The notes below the pieces were generated by a model that searched no databases, was not told the DNA's origin, and was given only the letters and a program-made list of their open reading frames with translations. The translations under genes were made by a program, and so were the position numbers. From positions 156 to 64,155 of the forward strand of contig JAULBX010018081.1 in NCBI GenBank assembly GCA_032358255.1: a stretch of 64,000 nucleotides of DNA, read 5' to 3'. The stretch is from Heterotrichella gracilis (lineage: Eukaryota; Sar; Xanthophyceae; Tribonematales; Xanthonemataceae). Below, in pieces: positions 36,201 to 45,935 of this stretch. Positions within the stretch are counted from its first letter, which is position 1, and every line of letters begins with the position of its first letter.

Positions 36201-37463
36201 TGGTTGGCTGATTGCTGATCTGGTCTTTGTGCCGGTATGCTGTACTATAATATAAGTTTCAGGCCCAGCAGGACAAACCACGCCACACCAAGCACCGGTA
36301 CCAACAGCACAGCTTGCGTCATCGTGGGTTGCTAGTGACAACCAGGCACGGCAAGGACAGGAGTGCTTGAATGGGAATGAATGCTCACTATATACAAGCT
36401 GGCTGACCTCCCCATTGCAACTACTGTCCCCTGGAGTTGGGGTAGCCAGCAAGCAAGCAGTCCTATGCTTGCCAGGTCAGATCCCCAGAAATCGCCACTT
36501 ACTTGAGGATCTTGGTAGTCAGGCTCCTTGTCGCCATACATGGTAAGTAAATCTAAAAGGGGAAAAAAAGAATTCGCCAAGACACCCTTCCACCCTTAAC
36601 TCTTACGTTTGCGGTTGTGAGGAAAGTCAGAGGTCGCCCACTTACTTGAGTATCTTGGCCGTCAGGCTCTTCTCCACCAGCTTGTCCAGCTCCTTGTCGC
36701 CATACCAGGACTGAAGCACCTTCACCTGTGGTCCCTTCGCCTTGGCGGCCTTGCCTTGCTGGCTGGCGTACAGCTGGGCCATGGTGGCGGGGATGGTGAC
36801 ATTCAACACCTGCAAATGAATTATTGGTTAGTGGCTGGGGTAGGTGACATTTAACACCTGCAAATACTAGTAGTTAATGGCGGGGATGGTGACAATGAAC
36901 ATCTGCCAATTTATTTTCAGGCGGGCGGGCAGACCAAGCAGTGAGCTTCAATAGGTGGCACAGCTTGGTTGGCCAGAAGGGTGTGGGGCTGCCCCCAGAG
37001 GTGTACCAGAAATTGCACTGCTTGATGGCTTGTACCAGGGAGGGTTGGCGCTAGGGTTTTCGAACGGGTTTCCCCGGGATCTGAGAAGGAAGAAAGATAT
37101 GAAGGGATCGTGCGATACAGAGCACATGGGGCAAGCCACGAAAGGCTACAACGCAGCTGACGGAGGGTTTCCAGAACAGAAATGGTAGCGCTTGGCGCTT
37201 TTTTTCTTTTCATTTTTTGTACCCATGTCTGACCAGGCTGTCTGACCAGGATGGTCAGAAGGAGGGTGGGACTGCCCAGAGGTGTACCACTGGTGGTGGG
37301 TTGCATCGGGTAGGGTTGACGGTAGGGTTTTTCGTCCTTTCCATACCCGTATCTGGCCATGACTCAGCTCTGGAAGGCCCTTGTCGAGGTCCACACCACC
37401 CCACTCTCCAGCATAGTCTGGCTGAAGGATCGGGTCTGGGGCCTCCCCGCCGTTGGACGCCAT
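27221..37463 (-). CDS. Divergent SET-like protein with C-terminal RS domain
   Basis: Exons: 37463-37347, 36809-36646, 35892-35656, 34980-34799, 33798-33625, 32958-32876, 31308-31097, 30543-30430, 30078-29818, 29587-28730, 28427-27554, 27275-27221. A further phase-0 exon at 32354-32298 fits, but the 32.3-31.3 kb link is unresolved, because the 31308 exon needs a phase-2 partner. At least 1,100 aa. The N-terminal half resembles a SET methyltransferase domain: TIKRGEVIDMYGGLFLVD, then SAYFSHIGNCALLEVAV, FQVMVATRDILPGE and YSFHYW, the usual order of strands. The canonical NHS catalytic motif is not obvious, so activity is doubtful. The C-terminal half has four or five tandem RSPSPxxRRDARRGGD-type repeats, an RS cluster and a Pro-rich tail, as in splicing factors. 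It may instead be two adjacent genes; the phases from 31308 down to the stop close perfectly. Confidence 0.65.
30364..30420. repeat. Short tandem repeat, 15-16 bp unit
   Basis: Unit ACATATGATATACTG is repeated about three times at 30368-30415, inside an intron of the SET/RS gene. Confidence 0.7.
30530..31170. repeat. Junction duplications in the SET/RS middle exons
   Basis: The acceptor of exon 30543 (plus strand CAGCTGTCATCTGCGGC) is echoed at about 30604-30622 and 30671-30690. The donor side of exon 31097 (31096-31170) is copied at about 30904-30978, including the shared run CAGCCTGCACCTGATCGGCA. CCCTAAAC-type units lie near both. Confidence 0.75.
33160..33260. repeat. Repeat end shared with the 40.7-kb element
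   Basis: CATAGGCAACTCCCGGGTG at 33176-33194 matches CATAGGCAATTCCCGGGTG near 40676-40694, with a further AATGATG-AAA similarity on the left side. This suggests two copies of one short interspersed element, both in introns. Confidence 0.5.
33355..33665. repeat. Four-copy array at donor of SET exon 5
   Basis: The block CACCTGGCAGGATGTCCCTG followed by GT(T/A)GCCA occurs near 33363 (diverged), 33450, 33526 and 33622, separated by C-rich spacers. The copies near 33526 and 33622 are nearly identical; the latter is the coding one. Confidence 0.8.
33766..34020. repeat. 105-bp tandem array at acceptor of SET exon 5
   Basis: The block TCTTGCCACTGATGGTGCCG, continuing through TAGCTGGGGGCGCCT, begins at 33766, 33871 and 33976, an exact 105-bp period. 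The unit includes 30 bp of exon, the acceptor and about 60 bp of T-rich intron. Copies differ at very few positions, so the event is recent. Each copy could serve as acceptor. Confidence 0.92.
34338..34870. repeat. About 153-bp array: SET exon 4 end in four copies
   Basis: The exon 4 donor and preceding codons recur with GACAGGTACAGCG at 34338, 34491, 34644 and 34801 (steps 153, 153, 157). Encoded versions read EELAEDIAHALDIMDFTLYL (coding copy), EVLARDITHALDIIGFTLYL, EGLARDITHALDIIDLTLYL and one with a damaged end. All retain a GT donor; the spacers are CCACCACC-rich. Confidence 0.9.
35614..35645. repeat. Perfect interstitial telomere-type repeat (TTTAGGG)n
   Basis: A run of just over three perfect TTTAGGG units, preceded by GGTTTAGGG-like sequence, lies immediately next to the donor of SET exon 3 (exon end 35656). 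It is the longest perfect telomere-like run in the window; many one- or two-unit motifs occur elsewhere. Confidence 0.9.
36505..36920. repeat. Duplications flanking SET exon 2
   Basis: The exon 2 donor end (36646-36700) is copied at about 36503-36545 with an internal deletion. The exon 2 acceptor (GGGATGGTGACATTCAACAC, CTGCAAAT) is repeated with about 45-bp spacing at 36790, 36840 and 36884. Both sides of this exon are therefore duplicated. Confidence 0.75.
36960..37360. repeat. Two-copy segment in SET intron 1
   Basis: About 110 bp at 36969-37090 resembles 37256-37360. Shared elements are CAGAAGG(A)GGGTG, GGGACTGCC or GGGGCTGCC, CAGAGGTGTACCA, then GGGTAGGGTT or GGGAGGGTT. The copy at 37256 abuts the donor of exon 1. 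Confidence 0.6.
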
Positions 37464-38985
37464 CGGGCCCTCTGCACCCTAGGGTGCCACCCTGCAGAGG
37501 GAGGGAGCCAGCTGGATGTTGGAAACAGCAGGAAGATGGCTGGCACGTGTTGTGCTCGTGCTGTAACGCCTCAAGCAGCTGTAAAAGGGGCTGTGTTGGC
37601 AGTTTGGTGTAACGAGCTGCCACCAGTTACTGCCGGTTGAACTATCTGACTAAGTTGGCAAAACCAAGGAATGCCAGCAGTGCTCCCAGAAGCAGGCGCT
37701 AATGCTCTATGTGACTTGCAAGTATAGACATTACGTTCAAAATAAACGGGACAGACAGCAACCACTGGAACACTGGGCGTCTTTAACAAAGTTGACAGGG
37801 CGATGGGGAATGCACGCATATGCACTATTCGGATGGTTGTGTTCTCTTTCGTTTTCCAAGCACCCCCACCTTTTAGGCAAAATGAAATAAGTTCGCAGTT
37901 GGGATTCGTGGACACATCATCGCTCCCGCCTCCCCTTCACGGGTGCACAACTCCAGAGTTGTGGTTGTTCACATAGCGCCGGGTACTAGCGATGTTGGGG
38001 TGGTGGGTCCCGGGTTTCTGAACGACGACGGGGATGTGTGTCAACAGTAGATGGGTGGAGAACCAGCGTCGTCTGTAGCGGAGATTCAATGGTTGCTTCT
38101 GGAGCCATTCCTGGCTTTTGACCTATTAAAAATTGGAAATACCTCTGTTTTTTGGGCAAAATACACACAACTACCGAGCTGGGGACACCTTGTCCATAAG
38201 CACAAGAAGAGCTTACGACCTCTACACATACTTTATTGCAACTCCTGCTGTCCTCTGCACGACCGCTTTTAGCAAGCAAAGAAGTCGTTTTGCGGTCTCC
38301 ATCGGTGTGTTGCTTCTCCCCAGACTGCCCTTCTCATCAGCGCCTGGAGTTGCAAAACTAGCACCTTGCTGAATACCTGAAAGGCCTAGACTTCAGTGAC
38401 CACGCGTTGGTGCCCTAACAGGTAGGCTGGGCTTATAGGCAAGGCGAATTGTGCCTAAAGTCTTGCTGGTACCCGTGACGATGTTACAATCCTTGTGGCT
38501 TTTACCTGTCTTTGTGCACAGCGCAACGTTTGCCATGGCCCCAAACTAAGTTTCTATGGTCGATTTTCTTTCAAGACAAGCTTCGGCCACAGTAGTGTGC
38601 AGTCAGGGTTGAGAGACCACCCAGGGTGCACGCAGTCCACGCATATGCATGCACATGGTGTCGGTTGCACCCTTCTGCAGCCAACCTACCATGGGCTTGT
38701 GTGCACAATAACCCTGCTGTTTGGTTAAAGCCAGGTGCATGCTTCCAAGACGTTCTGGTGTATGACCAGTGGGAAGGGTGTTAAACATGTTTTGCAGACA
38801 AAGCTGAGTTCATGGCACATGCTCGGCTAGTGCTCAAACTGTGCCACCACAGCACTCCAACCTCCGCACCCCACCAACCACCTCACCTCCTCACCTGCAG
38901 ACCAGCACACCACACCTGCCTCCAACCGAATCCAGCCTTCACACACACCCCTGCTCCCGCCATCTTCCGCGTCCCCCCCCCCGCC
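37464..38985. other. Divergent promoter region, SET/RS / copine-U-box
   Basis: 1.5 kb between opposite starts. No gene was supported. The 170 bp before the copine ATG are C-rich with CCACC repeats, probably its 5' UTR. Confidence 0.45.
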
Positions 38986-41900
38986 ATGGGGTTCTTCAAA
39001 AAGGTGTTTGGCACTGACCCCAAAAAGCAGCAGGGCCCAACCCTGAACAAGCAGACAGGCACCTTCAAGTTCAGGACCATCAAGGACAACTACTCTACCA
39101 TTGACCAGGTGCAGGCGGCCCTGCGCCAGAATGGGCTGGAGGCCTCGCAGCTGATAGTGGGGATAGACTACACAAAGGTGCGTCTGGCATGCATCCACCA
39201 GCCTCCAGACACGGCTGTGCGCCTAGGGTTTGGTTGTGGGCTTAGGTGAGGGTGAGAACCTTTGGCACCTTGTGCAATGTAAGTCCCTGAAGAACAGCAT
39301 TGCTAGTCTAGACCAGGTGCAAAGCGTCAGAACTCTGGGCTGGAGGCGTCCCAGCTGATGGAGGGGGTAGATCACACAAAGGTGAGCGTGGCGGACGAGC
39401 ACCAGCCTCGTGGGACGAAGCTGTGCATTTAGGGTTTTGAGGGTAGAGATTAGGGTTGTAGGTCAGAAGTGGGGCACTTTCAAGTGTTGTTGTAAAAGGG
39501 CCAGAGGTCTTGCAGCTGATTGTGGGGATAGACTACACCAAGGTGGGTGCAAATCGCAGTTTCTTGCACCTGCTGGCGAGGCGCATGCAACCCCCGCCAA
39601 GGGTTATAAAACCTTATGTCTCTCTAATGAAAACAGGAAAGTTACCTTTCCACTTCCAAAAAGTCAGAAACCCTACACCCCAAACCCCCTGTGTTTGCTT
39701 TTACTGGGCAATGATTGGACTGCGCCACTGGCTTGAATTTCCTTGCTAAGACAGCATTATGGTGGGAACTTTTTTACGTTGTGTTCCCCACTGTAGAGCA
39801 ATGAGTGGACTGGGAAAACCAGCTTCAACGGGCAGTGCCTGCATGCCATCGGCCCCACGCCCAACCCCTACGAGCAGGCCATCGCCATCATCGGGAAAAC
39901 CCTAGCGCCCTTTGATGACGACAACCTCATCCCCGCGTACGGCTTTGGAGATGGTGGGTAGAACGGTTGCTTAAGGTTTAGGGTTTGGACACGGTGCGTT
40001 GGGGAACTGTCTAGTTGGATGGCTACAGAGCTATGCCGTGAATGGTGCACGCCGCGTAATAATTGTAAGCATATGCACACACACATGCAAAACCCCACAG
40101 ACCAGCCCCATCACTTGCAATGACCACGCATTGGTTACATGCATCTTACACGCAACCCCGATACACTCATCGCTCCAACCATACACTCATCCCGTCTTCC
40201 ACTCACCCCGTACCCCGATCCCCAACCGCAGCCACCACCAATGACCGCATTGTGTTCACACTATCCCACGACGGCTCCTCTACCCACACCATGCACTCTG
40301 CGCACACACAGACATCGGCGGCCGCACTCTGTGCACATTGCATCTCACCATCATACCGCCCCACTCCAGTAATCCCTTCCACTCAACCCCCCACCCCCCA
40401 CCGCAGCCACCACAAACGACCGCATGGTGTTCACACTGTCACACGACGGCGCCCCCTCCCACGGCTTCCAGTCCCTGCTGCAGCAGTACCGCGCAGCCAC
40501 ACCAGCCATAGACCTGGCAGGGCCAACCTCCTTTGCGCCAGCTATTAACCAGGCGGTGCAGGTGGGTGGGGTCGATGGAGTGGGGCTGTGGGGGGGGGGC
40601 ACCCCAAAGTGGATGGTGGGACGCTAGGATATGAATAACACAATAATGATGGAAAGCCAGCTGCAGTCCGAAGACCATAGGCAATTCCCGGGTGAAAACA
40701 ATGGCCAATGACGGGATCGAACCGCTGACCTTGGGCTTATTAAATCTGGGATTAGACGCTGTGCTGTGGCAAAGGGCATGATTTCAACCCATTCTGGTGT
40801 TTTCATGATGCCCGCCTTGGTCTATTCATGGGTTTTCATCCTGTTTCGTGTCCCGCGCAGGTTGTGATTGACAGCGGCATGCAGTACCACATCCTGCTGC
40901 TGGTGGCGGATGGCCAGGTCACACGCGGGTCAGCCACAGCAAGTGGCCAGCTCAGCCCCCAGGAGCTGGCTACAGTGAACGCCATTGTGGCGGCCAGGTG
41001 AGGACAGGGAAACTTGAACGCTCAAAAAACTGAAAGTGACAGTGCCATTCTAAGCGTTGATGCAAATGCATGGAAAATAAATCATGGCTGTCGTGAACGC
41101 AATGGTGGCGGCCATGTGTGGGCAAAAACATGAACACACTGAAACCTGGATGTGGGGGAAGAGTGCCTTTGATTTTCGACTTAAATGCGTTTTTTTTTTG
41201 CTGCATGCCTTCATCGCTCCATGGCTTTAAGTGTTTTTGCTTTATCTGACAATGAAAATCGCCCCTCTCTTTCGCCTGACTTCCCCTTTTTCTCCCCCCC
41301 CACAGCTACTTCCCTCTTTCCATCATCATGGTGGGGGTTGGGGATGGTCCCTGGGACATGATGACAGAATTTGACGACAAGCTGCCCTCCCGCCAGTTTG
41401 ACAATTTCCAGTTTGTGAACTTCACGCAGCTTATGGCGGATACGCGGGGTCAGGACCAGGCCAGGCGCGAGACACAGTTTGCACTCAGGGCCCTCATGGA
41501 GGTGCCTGAGCAGTACAAGGTAAGAAAAAATTAAAATCATCGTTGGGCTTTGGTTTTGGTGAAGGCGATGGTTGTGTGGAGACAATGTGAAGGGGAAAAC
41601 CCTCAGCCAATAATATAAAGTGCTGTATCTCAAGATCTCACACACATCCACTAATGGTCATATTACCATGCACATTCGCATCCGAATCCTCATCCGAATC
41701 CTCATTCATTATCCCCATCTTTGCAGGCGGTCCTCAGCCGCAATCTGGTCGGTGGGCAACCCCGTTTGGACAGGCAGCTACCCCAGGTTAGGGTATTGGG
41801 CCTGCCACCCGCCGCCAAGGCAGCAGCAGCTGCGGCAGTCGGACAGATGGGGCAGGGAGGGCCTGGTGCAGGGTACGTCCACCTCAACCCTCAGGGCTAG

Positions 41901-44393
41901 GGCATTGAGTGCATGTATGCTCAAATGGTACTCCTCCATCTTGCCATCCAGGATCACGCCATCCTCCGACTGCGGGGAGAGAGGGAGGGGGGGGGGGGGG
42001 GTAGGTCTTTCTCACAACTGACTGTTGAATCTCGTGTTGTGTCGATTTGCAAGGTAAGTAATTTAATGTATACCAAAAACATACATTAAAATGCCACAAA
42101 AACCAAAAAAATAGCAAAAACATGTACCCTCGGGGCTGGGGCCTTGCAGTGCTCGATTGCATGCATGTTGGATGGGTATGGGTCTTCAACGCTGTGGCGA
42201 CCCCACTGCACTTCGGTTGGCTGGATATGGCAGTGGGTTGTTGCGTGCTTTGCTCTCTGCAGCTCATTGCTTGCAGTCTGATTGTCAGCAATTACAATCA
42301 GACTGCACGCAATGGTCACGCAATGATTGTAATTGCGGACAATCAGACTGCACGCAATCTGCAATCCAGGCCTGGCACGCATGGTAGGCTAGCAGTGGTT
42401 GGGCAGAGCGCGTGGTAAACACATACCCCAACCCTGATGCTGAACCCTCAATGCTACCCCTGAATGCAGGTACCCTGGCCAGCAGCCTTAACCCAGCACG
42501 CATGGGCTGAGCTTTAAGCAGGGCGCAGACCCTCATCCTGAAACCTAAATGCTACCCCCTGCCGCATGCGTGCAGGTACCCTGGCCAGCAGCCCTACCCC
42601 AGCACGCATGGGCAGAGCTTCAACCAGGGCGCTTACGCCCCCTACCCCACGCCCCCTCCCTCCTCGTTCGGCGCTGTGCCGCAGTACCCATCCTTCAACG
42701 GCCCGCCACCCTCGGCCGCCGACACCAGCAGCCCCTATCCGTCCATCTACAACCAGCCTGGCGGGGCGCAATCCGCACCCCCATCCTCCCAACAGGTAGG
42801 ATGCAAGGACAAGGGGAGGGTTGGTAGGATGAAAGGAAAAGGGAGGGTTTGGTGGGATGGAAGGAAAAGGGTTGAGGGTTGGGGGGCCCAGCACCACCAT
42901 GGGCTGATCTGGTCTAGCTTAGAACGCGCAAGACCAGTTATTAATTGGTACATTATCAGTGCATTGCGCTGCATGGGTAATGCTGTCTGCTAAACTGGCT
43001 TTATTGCCGAATTGCACCTAACAGGGGTGTTCATGTGTAACCTAGGACTTTCCCTGACGTACCTAATTATCGATATATTACGGCCAGCACGGCTACCCAA
43101 CATTGCTGCCAGGGGGCCAGGGGGGTGGATTGCACGTACAGCCATGCCGTATAATTACCCAAAGTATATTATGTTTGTAATATTAAATAAGTACAACATT
43201 GTATATGATGATCTATATACTAAAGACCTGTTCTTCCCAGCAGGGCTACCCAGCATTGCTGCCGGGGGGCCAAGGTGGTGGAGGCGCTCCACCATCCAGC
43301 TCAGCCCACAATTTCCCTCCTCCTTCCTCAGCCGCGCACAACTACCCCCCGCCCTCCTCAGCCACCAATGCCTACCCACAGTTTGGGGGGGCTGGCGCAT
43401 ACCCTGGAGCCCCACCCCCCTCGCAAGGAGCATACCCTGGCGCCCCGCCATCCACAGCAAATGCCAGCCCCTACCCCGGGGCGCCGCAATCCACAGCAAA
43501 CGCCAGCCCCTACCCGGGGGCGCCGCAATCAACAGCAAGCGCATACCCCGGTGCCCCACAATTAGGGGCCAGTGCCTATCCCGGAGCACCACCATCCACA
43601 GCTAGTGCATATCCCGGGGCGTCGCAATCGTCAGCAAGTGCCTACCCTGGGGCGCCACAATCGTCAGCAGCCAATGCCTATCCCGCAATGGGTGGTGCGC
43701 CGCGTGAGGCTGCAGCCCCCACTGCACCCCCCACCGCACCCGCATCCGCACCTGCAGCAGCTGGAGGGGGTACAGCTCGGGGTGCGCCTGCTGGCACCAA
43801 CCCCATGTTTGTCTGCCCGATCACCAAGGTAAGCCGTCGACACTTGTTGGAATTTACAACCATTGCTTATCCAACCAGTGAAGAACTCGTCTGAGTCTGC
43901 ATGCTCATGCTTGGGAGCTTGCTTCACTGCTGGCCACACCCAGCAAGTAGCGTGCGACTTTAGCCCCTACAAGGGTCTAGGATTTAGGGTTTACTAGGCG
44001 TATCTGATGCATCACCATTGTCACACGGCCATATTTGCTTTTTAAAAAATGTCTGCTGTTTTTGTGTGTGCATGATTGGGCATCAAGCACTGCCTTCGGG
44101 CAAATACCTGCCAGTTCTCTTCCCCCTTTGGGCAAATACCTCCCTTTCCCTCCCCCATCCCCTTTTCTCACCATCCTACCCCCCTCCCCTTGCAGGAGGT
44201 GATGAGTGAGCCTGTGATGGCTGCCGATGGTTACACCTATGAGAGCAGCGCCATCACCCACTGGCTAAGCAGCAGCAGCAACAGCCCCATGACAAACACC
44301 CCACTGCCCCACCAGCACCTCATTCCAAACCACGCGCTGCGCTCGGCAATCATCGAGTGGCAGCAGGCACAGAAGGGGGGCGACCAGGCATAG
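38986..44393 (+). CDS. Copine-like vWA protein with C-terminal U-box (RGLG-like E3)
   Basis: Predicted ubiquitin ligase. Exons: 38986-39177, 39797-39953, 40407-40561, 40861-40997, 41306-41519, 41727-41872, 42576-42795, 43241-43828, 44196-44393; 668 aa, phases closed. Residues of about 50-330 form a copine/RGLG vWA domain: [20 protein letters not shown] (metal site DxTxSN, in the copine form), [42 protein letters not shown] and [16 protein letters not shown] Pro/Gly/Tyr-rich linker with about ten YPGAP repeats follows. The C terminus is a U-box: [20 protein letters not shown], then ESSAITHWL and [11 protein letters not shown]. Plant RGLG proteins end in a RING finger instead, so this is an unusual pairing. 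No N-terminal C2 domains. MGFFKK at the start could be N-myristoylated, as in RGLG1/2. Exons 1, 3, 4, 7 and 8 have duplicated junctions. Confidence 0.92.
39100..39545. repeat. Three-copy donor array at copine exon 1
   Basis: The exon 1 end (GCTGATAGTGGGGATAGACT, ACACAAAGGTG) at 39150-39180 recurs near 39352-39382 and 39513-39544. All three copies keep an intact AAG|GTG donor, and TTTAGGG-like units lie between. Using a downstream donor would insert in-frame stop codons, so only the first is likely functional. Confidence 0.85.
40228..40460. repeat. Duplicated acceptor and start of copine exon 3
   Basis: CCGCAGCCACCACCAATGAC continuing CGCATTGTGTTCACACT at 40227-40263 matches CCGCAGCCACCACAAACGAC continuing CGCATGGTGTTCACACT at 40401-40437, 174 bp downstream. 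The coding copy is the second. Confidence 0.85.
40676..40770 (-). repeat. tRNA-like SINE fragment in copine intron 3
   Basis: On the minus strand GGTTCGATCCCGT (40711-40723) is a perfect pol III B-box / tRNA T-arm, preceded by AATAAGCCCAAGGTC, which resembles an anticodon arm with variable loop. No full acceptor stem pairs. Its distal end (CACCCGGGAATTGCC on the minus strand) is shared with 33.18 kb. Confidence 0.5.
41873..41985 (-). pseudogene. Exon-like antisense segment inside copine intron 6
   Basis: On the minus strand a good acceptor (CCCCGCAG) precedes an open frame reading [20 protein letters not shown] then [12 protein letters not shown], followed by a possible GT donor. It looks protein-like but I do not recognise the family. 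It could be a captured exon fragment or a small nested gene exon. There is no flanking exon to confirm it. Confidence 0.3.
42258..42366. repeat. Near-perfect palindrome (foldback) in copine intron 6
   Basis: Arms of 27 bp, CAGTCTGATTGTCAGCAATT followed by ACAATCA, pair with one mismatch to a complement about 23 bp downstream. Weaker pairing extends outward through ATTGCTTG/CACGCAAT. No target duplication seen. A foldback MITE or hairpin-forming insertion. Confidence 0.65.
42470..42640. repeat. Duplicated acceptor and start of copine exon 7
   Basis: GCAGGTACCCTGGCCAGCAG, continuing CC(T)TACCCCAGCACGCATGGG, occurs at about 42467-42508 and 42573-42613. The upstream copy has frame-breaking changes and an early stop, so the downstream copy is the coding one. 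Confidence 0.85.
43083..43280. repeat. Duplicated acceptor of copine exon 8
   Basis: CAGCACGGCTACCCAACATT followed by GCTGCCAGGGGGCCA at 43085-43119 resembles CAGCAGGGCTACCCAGCATT followed by GCTGCCGGGGGGCCA at 43238-43272. The coding copy has a CAGCAG tandem acceptor. Confidence 0.8.
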
Positions 44394-45294
44394 AATGGAG
44401 CTGCTAATATCTTCCCCAGATTCTGGAGGGGAATAGGAATGTGAACCCAAGGAGGGGTGAGCGTGTGGGGGAATGTGAAGGTCCTTCTCCAGAATCGTTT
44501 TGGAAATGCATGCAGTTATGGTGAAAGGGCAGATGCCAACTGCAGCAGCACAGTCTTGCTGATAATGACCACAGTTACTGCTTTTTATTGCACCCTGACG
44601 CACATTGACCGAGTATCCAAATTGGGCATCCAAATCTGCTACGAATAGATTTGCATATAGGTATACAATATGCCTGCAGGGGGCCTGGTATCGTGACCTG
44701 CCAATGGCATGTAGTATACGTATTACATTGCATGTATGGATTTGTCGGCGCATCCTGTGTAGGGCAGCGTGCACAGCGCTGACCTAGTACGATTTTCTTT
44801 ACATCTAGTATAATCTAGTATATGGAGGTACCACGTTGCCTTTCAGCAGGTTGCTGTTTTGGCGGGTGTTGTCAGTGGTGACCGGGGGAAGCAGGAGAGT
44901 CACGGGTTCCCAAGCCACTGAATGCTGCACACTGCGCACTCCATTTACTGGATTTGCTGCTTACTCTGTCTTTGGCGTTTCAAACCTTGATGTGCTGCAT
45001 TTGAAGTGATTACAAGTAGAAGGTGGATGGAGCACCACAGCGCTGCGACATGGCCCCTTAGGTCCGCTTTTGTGCGCTCCCGTTTTTCCTTTCTTTCTAC
45101 CACCCTTTGATTTGTCCAGGCTTGTTGAGTGGTTGCCCAAGCCTTTTACTGAAAATAATTTGGGTAGTATCATTGACGTGTGAGTACTGTAACATGCTTT
45201 TGGCGTGTGAGTATCTTCCATCTTATATCCATGATGGATGATCCCCTCCTGGCAGCATTGTCAACAAGGTGCACCGTTGTCATCCGAGTTGTCT
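44394..45294. other. Convergent intergenic region, copine / DIP13
   Basis: 900 bp between two stop codons, presumably the 3' UTRs of both genes. A TGTAA, the green-algal polyadenylation signal, lies at about 45186, too far from the copine stop to assign. No gene. Confidence 0.5.
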
Positions 45295-45935
45295 TCAAGC
45301 CACCCTGCCAGGCTGCGTGTTCTTGACTATCTTCATGCTTTCCCGCTTCAGCACCGTAAGGAGTGTCTGGGAGCTCTCCAAGATCTTCAAGTACGCCACT
45401 TCTGTCTCCTGGATAATCTTGTCGTACTCATTCCGAGTAGACACCTGCAGAAGTAATCATCCCTGGCGCAGGCTGGAGAAGGTGCAGGCAATGGGTCGTG
45501 ATGGGTACCTTGTCTAATGATATTGGAAGAGTTGTACACAACTAAGAGGTTGAAGGTGTAATGATGGACATCTGAGAACTTCTGCAGGGCAAGCATAGGT
45601 TCACGGTTGCAGATGGTGTTCTGTACCTTTTTGTGCAAGGACTCGTTGAGTGCACCAAGGCGTTGGGTCAGCTGCTGAATGTCCTGTTGAAGCCGCTGTT
45701 TCTCACTCTCCTCCACCCGTATTTGGTTGCTGATCTCCTCTCTCCGCTCCCTTAGATCCTCAATACCTGATAGTACCAAGTAAGTTTGTTGTCGCTGGCA
45801 GGGGTTGCATTGGGTCAGCTGGTCAACCATCAAGCAACCCAACTGCAGTGGATGACCACTGTACACCGTGAAATTTTCCTTACATTTAACGAGTTCGTTG
45901 TTGTGGTTCTGAAGGGCAGCCCCTTGTGCAGCCAT
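45295..45935 (-). CDS. DIP13: DIP13 / SSNA1 microtubule-associated protein
   Basis: Small coiled-coil protein of basal bodies and axonemes (Chlamydomonas DIP13, human SSNA1/NA14), which self-assembles into fibrils and promotes microtubule branching. Exons: 45935-45884, 45766-45627, 45444-45295; 113 aa, close to the usual 111-119. It matches the family over its whole length: [74 protein letters not shown] and [15 protein letters not shown], a continuous helix. The start is the family start. It diverges from ZNHIT2 (760 bp apart). Its presence suggests the organism makes basal bodies or flagella. Confidence 0.95.
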
